A stretch of DNA of 64,000 nucleotides from Malikia sp. (lineage in GTDB: Bacteria > Pseudomonadota > Gammaproteobacteria > Burkholderiales > Burkholderiaceae_C): assembly GCF_028687635.1 (NCBI RefSeq), contig NZ_JAQTZS010000002.1:84582-148581 (forward strand). Direction: 5' to 3'. Position 1 is the first letter of the stretch. Each line of letters begins with the position of its first letter. The translations under genes and the position numbers were made by a program. Of the stretch, positions 27,455-33,789 are shown piece after piece. The notes under the pieces were generated by a model that worked only from the letters and a program-made list of their open reading frames with translations, had not been told where the DNA came from and did not search any database.

Positions 27455-29776
27455 ATGGAAATTAAAGTAGATTTTCTCGATAAATTTCGTCTTCAAGCCA
27501 AGTTCGATGACTTCACCGTAGTGGCGGATCAACCCATCCGCTACAAGGGCGATGGCTCGGCGCCTGGGCCGTTCGATTACTTTCTGGCTTCATCGGCCTT
27601 GTGTGCGGCATACTTTGTGAAGTTGTACTGCGTCAATCGCAATATTTCTACCGACAATATCCGTCTGTCACAGAACAATATTGTTGATCCGGAAGATCGC
27701 TACAAGCAGATTTTCAAGATTCAGGTCGAGTTGCCGGCGGACCTGTCCGACAAGGACCGACAAGGCATCTTGCGCTCCATCGAACGTTGCACGGTCAAGA
27801 AAGTGGTGCAAACCGGACCGGAATTCGTGATCGAAGAGGTGGAGAGTCTGGATGCCGATGCGCAGGCCTTGCTGATGCTGAATCCGGCCGCTGAATCAAG
27901 CACCTACATCACCGGAAAGGACTTGCCGCTGGAGCAGACCATTGCCAATATGTCGGGCGTCTTGGCGGGATTGGGCATCAAGATTGAGATCGCTTCGTGG
28001 CGCAATATTGTTCCTCATGTGTGGTCGCTGCATGTCCGTGATGCGTACTCGCCCATGTGCTTCACCAATGGCAAGGGGTCAAGCAAGGAAAGCGCGTTGG
28101 CGTCGGCGTTGGGTGAATATATCGAGCGCCTGAGCTGCAATCATTTCTATAATGATCAGTTCTGGGGCGAAGACATTGCCAATGCGGAATTTGTGCATTA
28201 CCCGAATGAACGCTGGTTCAAGCCTGGCCGCAAAGATGCCCTGCCGGCTGGAATCCTCGATGAGTACTGCCTGAAAATTTACAACCCCGACGGCGATTTG
28301 CGTGGCTCGCACCTCTATGACACCAATTCTGGCAATGTGGAGCGTGGCATTTGTTCCCTGCCTTATGTGCGCCAGTCGGACGGCCAGGTGGTCTATTTTC
28401 CGTCCAATCTGATCGATAACCTGTTTCTCAGCAACGGCATGAGTGCCGGCAATACGCTGGTCGAAGCGCAGGTGCAATGCCTGTCGGAAATTTTTGAGCG
28501 GGCGGTGAAACGCGAAATCATCGAGGGTGAAATCGCTCTGCCGGATGTGCCGCACGGGGTGCTGGAGAAATTCCCCGGCATTCTAGCCGGCATTCAAGGC
28601 TTGGAGGCGCAAGGCTTTCCGGTGCTGGTGAAGGATGCCTCGCTGGGCGGAATTTACCCAGTGATGTGCGTTACCTTGATGAATCCGCGCACGGGTGGCG
28701 TGTTTGCCTCGTTCGGGGCGCACCCCAGCCTGGAGGTGGCGCTGGAGCGCAGCCTGACGGAGTTGCTGCAGGGGCGCAGTTTTGAAGGATTGAACGACTT
28801 GCCTCGGCCCACCTTTGAAAGTCATGCCGTCACGGAGCCGAACAACTTTGTCGAGCACTTCATCGATTCCAGCGGCGTGGTGTCGTGGCGCTTCTTCAGT
28901 GCCAAGTCCGACTTCGATTTTGTCGAGTGGGATTTTTCCGGCCAGGGTGAGAACTCCAATGCTGAGGAAGCCGAGACCTTGTTCGGAATCCTCAAGGGCA
29001 TGGGGAAGGAATCCTACATGGCGGTGTACGACCAATTGGGCGCCATCGCATGCCGAATTCTGGTTCCGGGTTATTCGGAAATTTACCCGGTGGAGGATTT
29101 GATCTGGGACAACACCAACAAGGCGCTGTTGTTCCGTGCCGATATCCTGAACCTGCATGGCCTGGATGATGCCAGCCTGGAGGCGCTGCTTGAGCGCCTG
29201 GAAGACAGCGAGCTGGACAATTACACCGACATCATCACCTTGATCGGCATCGAGTTTGACGAGAACACGGCCTGGGGGCAGCTCACCATACTTGAGCTGA
29301 AGCTGTTGATTCACCTCGCCTTGCAGCAGTTCGAGGCGGCACAAGAGCTGACGGAAACCTTCCTGCAGTACAACGACAACACCGTCGAGCGTGGCCTGTT
29401 TTATCAGGCCTTGAATGTGGTGCTGGAGGTGGTGCTGGACGATGACTTGGAGCTGGCCGATTACGAAGCCAATTTCCGTCGCATGTTTGGCAACCCGTGC
29501 ATGGACGCGGTGCTGGGGTCGGTGGACGGCAGCGTGCGCTTCCACGGCTTGACGCCCACCAGCATGAAGCTGGAGGGGCTCGACAGGCACCAGCGCCTCA
29601 TCGACAGTTACAAGAAACTGCATGTGGCGCGGGCCACGTTGCTGTCATGGGTCAGCAGGCGCATCGGCTCGGTCAAGGCCTGCGCCACCAGCAGGCGGTC
29701 AAACGGGTCCTGGTGGTGGGGCGGGAGGTCGGCTAGCGCCAGGGTGTGTTCGGGTTCTATGGACAAGATGCGGTAG
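27455..29776 (+). CDS. ycaO: OsmC-YcaO fusion protein, 3' end fused into vapC repeat
   Basis: N-terminal OsmC-like domain (about residues 1-130; LASSALCAAYFVKLYCVNRN), then a YcaO ATP-dependent cyclodehydratase-type domain (about 165-560) with the ATP/Mg motif GKGSSKESALASALGEYIER and QCLSEIFERAVKREII, and an acidic TPR-like tail (about 590-720). YcaO enzymes activate amide backbones with ATP; the non-RiPP E. coli YcaO is linked to RimO-dependent methylthiolation of ribosomal protein S12. After about residue 724 (KKLHVAR) the frame runs through the antisense strand of the right vapC copy for some 49 codons rich in Ser, Arg and Trp, so the natural C-terminus is lost. Codon use is more AT-rich than in flanking housekeeping genes. 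No RiPP precursor or RimO gene is adjacent. Confidence 0.88.
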   Translation: MEIKVDFLDKFRLQAKFDDFTVVADQPIRYKGDGSAPGPFDYFLASSALCAAYFVKLYCVNRNISTDNIRLSQNNIVDPEDRYKQIFKIQVELPADLSDKDRQGILRSIERCTVKKVVQTGPEFVIEEVESLDADAQALLMLNPAAESSTYITGKDLPLEQTIANMSGVLAGLGIKIEIASWRNIVPHVWSLHVRDAYSPMCFTNGKGSSKESALASALGEYIERLSCNHFYNDQFWGEDIANAEFVHYPNERWFKPGRKDALPAGILDEYCLKIYNPDGDLRGSHLYDTNSGNVERGICSLPYVRQSDGQVVYFPSNLIDNLFLSNGMSAGNTLVEAQVQCLSEIFERAVKREIIEGEIALPDVPHGVLEKFPGILAGIQGLEAQGFPVLVKDASLGGIYPVMCVTLMNPRTGGVFASFGAHPSLEVALERSLTELLQGRSFEGLNDLPRPTFESHAVTEPNNFVEHFIDSSGVVSWRFFSAKSDFDFVEWDFSGQGENSNAEEAETLFGILKGMGKESYMAVYDQLGAIACRILVPGYSEIYPVEDLIWDNTNKALLFRADILNLHGLDDASLEALLERLEDSELDNYTDIITLIGIEFDENTAWGQLTILELKLLIHLALQQFEAAQELTETFLQYNDNTVERGLFYQALNVVLEVVLDDDLELADYEANFRRMFGNPCMDAVLGSVDGSVRFHGLTPTSMKLEGLDRHQRLIDSYKKLHVARATLLSWVSRRIGSVKACATSRRSNGSWWWGGRSASARVCSGSMDKMR

Positions 29777-29988
29777 CCGGCACGCTGGAAGTAGTCCAGC
29801 GCCTCGCGGGCCGATACCGGCATGTCGCCACGTCCCAGGCTGTGCTTGATGGCGATTTCCCACAGGCTGACGACACTGACCCAGACCGTGCTGCGCGGAT
29901 TGCTGATCCAGTCGCGCGCCGGGTGGGTCAGGCTGGGATGGTCCGTGATGGCCCAAAGCGCGATGTGGGTGTCGAGCAGCAGGTTCAT
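29608..29988 (-). CDS. vapC: VapC-like PIN-domain toxin (right copy, C-terminus altered)
   Basis: PIN-domain endoribonuclease toxin of 126 residues. It has the intact start MNLLLDTHIALWAI with the first catalytic Asp, Glu in VVSLWEIAIKHSL, Asp in DPFDRLLVAQALTE and Asp in LLTHDSN. The expected last residues (YSDTIVFV in the left copy) are replaced by ATCSFL, read from the 3' part of the YcaO gene on the opposite strand. The catalytic set is complete, so activity is possible. The start overlaps the vapB stop (ATGA). It is convergent with, and overlaps, the YcaO gene by 169 bases, so antisense effects are likely. Confidence 0.85.
   Translation of the reverse strand: MNLLLDTHIALWAITDHPSLTHPARDWISNPRSTVWVSVVSLWEIAIKHSLGRGDMPVSAREALDYFQRAGYRILSIEPEHTLALADLPPHHQDPFDRLLVAQALTEPMRLLTHDSNVARATCSFL
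29629..29969. repeat. 341-bp direct repeat, right copy (vapC segment)
   Basis: Right partner of 27021-27361, in the same orientation, without indels and about 92% identical by manual count. It starts inside the YcaO reading frame and ends within the first codons of vapC. Confidence 0.85.
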
Positions 29989-30227
29989 GCCTGGCCCAGG
30001 AACAGGCGAGCCACTTCGTCGTTGTGGTCGTCGATGCTGTCTGGCATCTGGAATGCGCCCTTGGCGACGCCCAGGCGCTGGCTGGCTGCCGTGGTTTCGA
30101 TCGGCACCAGCTTGGCGGCGGGTCTGCCATTGCGGGCAATGATGATTTCGCGCTCAGCCCCTTGCTCGATCGCCTCGACCAGACGTGACAGATTGGACTT
30201 GGCTTGCAGCATGTTGACGGCGTGCAT
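29985..30227 (-). CDS. vapB: VapB/Phd-family antitoxin
   Basis: An 80-residue antitoxin paired with the PIN toxin just downstream. The N-terminal Phd/YefM-type DNA-binding half (MHAVNMLQAKSNLSRLVEAI, then GAEREIIIARNGRPAAKLVP) is followed by an acidic C-terminal half (SIDDHNDEVARLFLG) that should wrap the toxin. Its stop overlaps the vapC start by 4 bases, the usual translational coupling. Such antitoxins bind their own promoter; two GTCTAGYT direct repeats 23 bases apart (30250-30257, 30273-30280) lie upstream. It is intact, unlike the vapC copies around it. Confidence 0.9.
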   Translation of the reverse strand: MHAVNMLQAKSNLSRLVEAIEQGAEREIIIARNGRPAAKLVPIETTAASQRLGVAKGAFQMPDSIDDHNDEVARLFLGQA

Positions 30228-30244
30228 GGGTGTTCCTTAGTTTG

Positions 30245-30280
30245 GCTAAGTCTAGCTAATTCGGTTCAACTTGTCTAGTT
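30245..30280. promoter_or_regulatory. Possible vapB operator
   Basis: The AT-rich region upstream of vapB has GCTA-AGTC-TAGC (30245-30256) and two direct copies of GTCTAGYT (30250-30257 and 30273-30280), spaced about two helical turns apart. Autoregulation through such repeats is usual for Phd/VapB antitoxins. No convincing -35/-10 pair was found. Confidence 0.35.
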
Positions 30281-30308
30281 GGATATTTATATCTAAAATG
30301 ACGATACT

Positions 30309-30365
30309 TTAGCGGTCATGCTTCCGCTGGAAGACTACCAGGCCGTGCAGGACACGACCGGTCTT
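30309..30365 (+). pseudogene. Remnant of a YefM/Phd-type antitoxin
   Basis: The reading LAVMLPLEDYQAVQDTT resembles the central beta-strand and helix of YefM antitoxins, which carry a V-M-L/M-S/P-L-E-D-Y-x-A/S-L-Q-E-T pattern. Upstream there is no DNA-binding half, and downstream the frame loses resemblance after the Thr pair. The frame continues to 30695, but that part has no recognisable content. I therefore treat it as a decayed fragment. The remainder of the 30228-30691 interval holds only the vapB upstream region and sequence I cannot assign. Confidence 0.4.
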
Positions 30366-30691
30366 TGCCGATGTCGCCAGGACCGCGAGATGGTCGAGCG
30401 CATCAACAAGTTGGGAGGTTCAGCCGTCGCTCGGTCTAGTGTCCGGTTCGCAGCGAGAACGGTCGTCGGCTCAGGTCGGTTGGCTGACCGGTACCGGCCA
30501 GAAGCGGACCTCGTCGAGAAGGCCAGGAAGCAAACAGTGGGCCACATCGAGCGTATGATTTTTATCATCAAGCGGTCTGGGGTTATTCGGCAAGCACCCG
30601 AGTTATGGCGAAAAACTGTCGCCCTATATCAAAGTTGGGCCACAAAAACTCGCACGGGAAGGTTAATTCCGATGTTTTTCTGGGAGAGAAA

Positions 30692-31711
30692 ATGAAAAAG
30701 TGTTTCGTATTCTTGGCCGTCGCCACATCTTTGGCCGGTACCTGCTATGCACAAGACAAGCCAACGACGAAGAAAGAACAGCAGGCTAGGCAGAAGCAAA
30801 CAAAGGTGCAACCTGCTCCAGCTGCTCAGGTCAAACAAGAGCAGAAGAAGCTTCCAATTGTGAAGTTCTCAATGGGGATGCTTGAAAGCGGACGCATTGA
30901 TCCGGGATATATGGGAACCCCGGCTATGGTAGCGATTGATGCACTAGAAAAGATGACTAGCGTCAAGAAGGGCGAGTTTGAATCAACCGCCGACTACAAC
31001 ACCAGAAGATCGGCAGCACTTGCAGGAAAATTTTTTGGTGATTCTAGTATCGACGATGTTTTTGCTTTTGTGGCGCCAACATCCAAGGGTGGGAAATATA
31101 GCAGTGGTCTGCGATACGAGTTCAATGCAGATACTGGTGATGTAAATTTATATGTGCTTCCCGCTTCGTCGAAATACATGACCCTGAATGGAATCGGTGC
31201 GCCAGACTATACCACCAATCGACGCGAAGGCAAGGGATTAGACCAATTTGAGTTAAGCACAAAGATTGAGTCGAATAGAACTTATCAGGGTGGTAATGCT
31301 TATGGCGCGACTGTTACGGTAGAGAAGACACGTATGTCGAGGGTTGGAATTGCAGCAAACCGACTTCATTTTTTGAGCTTCGAGCGCGATTGGACCTATT
31401 CGAATCCGACGATTGCTAGTCAATTTAAGATGGAGAACTCTCGAGCAGCGAAAGAGTTGCCAGCGCTGAAGGCATTGATTGTTATGAAGCTGGCCGATCC
31501 CTATATTCTTTACAACTTCAAACATGTAGAGCCAAAGCGTGATAACCCGGTTGATATTTCCGTGCAAGAGAAATTTTTTGCAGGTGACGTGATTGGGATC
31601 GTCTTCTACTCTGGTCTGACTGGTGAAATATTCGCTCGACTGCCAGAAACTTTTGGTAAGCCAGCGCCCAAGTTGGAGTCAGTGCCCGAAGATAAGCTGG
31701 TTAGTCAGTGA
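30692..31711 (+). CDS. Secreted hypothetical protein (AT-rich orphan)
   Basis: A 339-residue protein not recognised. It starts with a clear signal peptide, MKKCFVFLAVATSLAGTCYA, with cleavage expected before QDKP. A Lys/Gln-rich low-complexity linker follows (about 21-60), then a globular region with no family I can name (YEFNADTGDVNLYVLP, FELSTKIESNRTYQGG). The start ATG 30692 follows GGGAGAGAA, a good ribosome site. Base composition is clearly lower in GC than the chromosome, and codon use is unlike neighbours, pointing to transfer. It lies alone between toxin-antitoxin debris and IS remnants. Location in the periplasm or outside the cell is the only inference I would make. Confidence 0.7.
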   Translation: MKKCFVFLAVATSLAGTCYAQDKPTTKKEQQARQKQTKVQPAPAAQVKQEQKKLPIVKFSMGMLESGRIDPGYMGTPAMVAIDALEKMTSVKKGEFESTADYNTRRSAALAGKFFGDSSIDDVFAFVAPTSKGGKYSSGLRYEFNADTGDVNLYVLPASSKYMTLNGIGAPDYTTNRREGKGLDQFELSTKIESNRTYQGGNAYGATVTVEKTRMSRVGIAANRLHFLSFERDWTYSNPTIASQFKMENSRAAKELPALKALIVMKLADPYILYNFKHVEPKRDNPVDISVQEKFFAGDVIGIVFYSGLTGEIFARLPETFGKPAPKLESVPEDKLVSQ

Positions 31712-31943
31712 GGTTTGACGTAGCGAACGATCTGAGAGATTCAAGAAAGCGGATCGAATTTTTCTTTTTCTATGACCATAGAAATCAACAGATTGCCGAG
31801 AGCTTTATATAGAGGCTTGTAGATAAGCTACGCCCTTCGAAGATATATAACTACAGGCTTTGGATGGACTCTGGAATAATCCTCGGTGAGGAGTGGGAAA
31901 AGAAAACCAGGTTCTCAGGCAGCGTGATGGCGCCTGTTAAAAT
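31712..31943. other. AT-rich intergenic stretch, nothing assigned
   Basis: Between the secreted orphan and the IS-end-like sequences. I see no reading frame with recognisable content, RNA gene or clear terminator here. Composition is AT-rich and probably foreign. Confidence 0.4.
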
Positions 31944-31962
31944 GAAAAAACTTGTGTGCAAT
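31944..31962 (+). repeat. Copy of a short IS-end-like motif
   Basis: GAAAAAACTTGTGTGCAAT closely matches GAAAAAACTTGTATACAAT at 32114-32132 and, inverted, the motif at 33379-33397. The core ACTTGTRTRYAA resembles inverted-repeat ends of the IS50-type group of the IS4 family. No transposase sequence was recognised beside it. Confidence 0.35.
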
Positions 31963-32070
31963 CCTGAATTCGTTTTTTCGTGACCCGAAATCTGGCCCGG
32001 TGTATTGATTTAATTGCAAAATTGTGCATCCAATCTCTTCACCCAATCGATCATGCCGCGCTTCAAAGGG

Positions 32071-32133
32071 ATCTGGACTGAAAGTCCATCGCAAATTATT
32101 GATCTGGAAAAAGAAAAAACTTGTATACAATGA
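32071..32133 (+). mobile_element. IS4-family-like end remnant (left)
   Basis: These 63 bases match the reverse complement of 33378-33440 with 11 differences by eye (about 83%) and no gaps. The right-hand counterpart contains a transposase stop codon followed by the element end, so this is read as the end of a related, degraded element in the opposite orientation. The motif CTGGACTGA at 32073 corresponds to the transposase stop in the other copy; upstream, the reading AALQRDLD before TGA is only weakly like a transposase C-terminus. Confidence 0.5.
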
Positions 32134-32227
32134 AATCCGGCAAGCCATAATCTTTAGCACAACCCCGCACAGCTTTCGGACTGGCCGGTTTTATTTTTGG
32201 GAAAAATTAGTCCCTCCAGCCAAAATC

Positions 32228-33242
32228 TCAGGGACTTCCCTCTTCGTCGTAGTCATCGTGGCTTGAATAGGAGCCAAATTGACTTCCATCCCGGAACGAT
32301 CCACCCCAATGGCGTTTGGCGTCCATGGTCTGCTCGTTTCCAGAAATTTCGCGCAAGACGCCGTTATCGTATAGACCTCTCATGGTCGCCAGCATCGCGC
32401 TTTCGATAGAGCCGTCATCTTCTCCTCTGAAAATCTTTTTGGATGCTGGCCTTTTTATTTTTATCGGATCATTTGAAATAAATTTCCCAGACCGAATTGG
32501 TTCCGACTTCTTCCCTGGGCGCTGAACAATGCTTTTCGATCCGCTTGCGCTTTCTGACTTGAAGGCGGCATGAAACAGGTAGTCGTTGTGTATGGTGCAA
32601 AGGTGATCGATGGCTTGCCTTCTTTTGTTGAACGCTTCATTGCAAACTTTGCAAACGTGTGGCTTGTCAGCCTGCATTTTTGAAAGCTCATCCATTTTCT
32701 CCGGATGGTAGCTCTTGATGTGCCTTTGCAGCCGGACTATGGGCGGATCGTTGCAAAACGGGCATTGCTTTAGATTGATTTCAATAAAACTAGGAGCGAT
32801 TCTACGAATGGCGTAACGAATTTGTTCCGGTGTGGTGACGGGCGCGCTCTCTGGAGGGTGCGATTCTCTTTGTTTTTTATCCGGCGGGACGGTGGATCTA
32901 AGCTGATTCGATTTTTTAAGGATCTGAGATGCCGGGAATGAGCACTTGTGCTGCAATATGTTGGAAAAAAATTGATCGCACCGGATGCAGCGAATCAGCT
33001 GATAGCCATATTTTTTTTTGCTTGTGGCTGTTTTGTTTTTTTTGCGAAGAGATATTCGCGATCGACTTGATTTTGGCGGCCGCAGCAATAAGCGATCTTT
33101 CTGCGCTTTTGCCATTAATTTTCCGATCACGGATCGACTCTTTTTTCACATCCTCAACCGTTCTTGAGGCTCGGTATCCGGTTCCATCGCACCACCGGCA
33201 GTTTTCGTTGTCGCCTTTGCAGGTGCAGGGTATGGTTTCCAT
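32228..33242 (-). pseudogene. C2H2-like zinc-finger protein gene with frameshift at A8/A9 runs
   Basis: Two overlapping minus-strand frames look like one gene. Frame 1 starts at ATG 33242 with METIPCTCKGDNENCRWCDG, a CxC/CxxC zinc-ribbon, and closes at 32916. Frame 2 is open from 33130 (GTG) to 32228 and carries CIRCDQFFSNILQHKC, CPFCNDPPIVRLQRHIKSYH and CKVCNEAFNKRRQAIDHLC followed by TIH, the last two being good Cys2His2 fingers. A one-base skip joins the frames; minus-strand runs of eight A (33036-33043) and nine A (33011-33019) lie in the overlap. Either the gene is broken, or slippage expresses it, or frame 2 is translated alone from GTG as 300 residues. C2H2 fingers are uncommon in bacteria. 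AT-rich, probably transferred. Function unknown; nucleic-acid binding is likely. Confidence 0.6.
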
Positions 33243-33377
33243 TTTTGATCACTTTAATCCAAGAATACTATTGAGATGGCAATTCTTAACTCGAACGTGT
33301 AGTCTATCCCAATGAATAAGATCGACGCTCGAAAGCTTTCCCGGGATGCATTCAAGGCCCTGCGCGGCTAGGCCATA

Positions 33378-33440
33378 TCATTACATACAAGTTTTTTCTC
33401 TTTTCTGCTCAATGACTTGTGATGGATTTTCAGTCCAAAT
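33378..33440 (-). mobile_element. IS4-family-like end remnant (right)
   Basis: Inverted partner of 32071-32133. It contains the stop codon and downstream end of the transposase remnant at 33430-33597, and the motif ACTTGTATGTAATG read on the minus strand. The pair brackets the zinc-finger gene like a composite transposon remnant, but no direct target duplication was seen. Confidence 0.5.
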
Positions 33441-33597
33441 TCCCCGCTTCGCGGAGGATTTCGGCGGCTTCGACAGCGCGCCGCAGGTCGTGCATCCCTT
33501 GCCATAGGGTCTTGACCCCGGGCTCGCCGTCGCCCTTGCGCCCGATGAAGCCACCGAGCATCGCGATCAGGCGCACGACTTCGTTGTGAACCGCTGG
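33430..33597 (-). pseudogene. IS4-family transposase, C-terminal remnant
   Basis: Fifty-five codons plus stop read NEVVRLIAMLGGFIGRKGDG, then EPGVKTLWQGMHDLRRAVEA and a short tail. This is the characteristic C-terminal (dimerisation) region of IS4-family transposases of the Tn5/IS50 type, where VVRLLAMLGGFLGRKGDGEPG is strongly conserved. Upstream of about 33597 the resemblance ends and no DDE catalytic core remains, so it is a dead fragment. The rest of 33243-33789 contains no gene I can support: 33243-33377 is AT-rich filler, 33598-33762 is GC-rich without recognisable content. Confidence 0.75.
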
Positions 33598-33762
33598 AAA
33601 AGATGTGTGTCATGCAATGCGTAGAGGGGCCGCTTTCTCGATACGCGACGGTCCGGATTGGGTCGAAACCTGCCGGTCGCGACGAAGTTTTTTCTGACTG
33701 CTCCCAGCCTCAAGCGGACCTTTCATCCACACGACTTATTGCGCACATGACCTCCCCCTTCT

Positions 33763-33789
33763 CAGAGGGCAGCCACATGAGCCCCTCTG
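33763..33789 (-). terminator. Hairpin after mfd
   Basis: CAGAGGG (33763-33769) and CCCTCTG (33783-33789) form a 7-bp stem directly after the mfd stop. There is no U-run, so it is a weak candidate for the mfd transcript end. Confidence 0.35.

Noticed and set aside
27455..29776. Idea that the YcaO gene is a RiPP-modifying enzyme of a biosynthetic cluster
   Set aside because: The N-terminal OsmC domain and TPR-like tail fit the non-RiPP YcaO group, and no precursor peptide, dehydrogenase or transporter gene is adjacent.
30318..30695. A 125-codon plus-strand frame before the secreted orphan
   Set aside because: Only its first codons resemble an antitoxin; the rest has no coding character, so it is reported as a remnant and not as a gene.
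31915..32160. An 81-codon minus-strand frame near the left IS end
   Set aside because: AT-rich low-complexity translation without recognisable content, crossing the IS-end repeat.
33368..33613. An 81-codon minus-strand frame over the transposase remnant
   Set aside because: The neighbouring frame gives the recognisable IS4 C-terminus; this one is its shadow.
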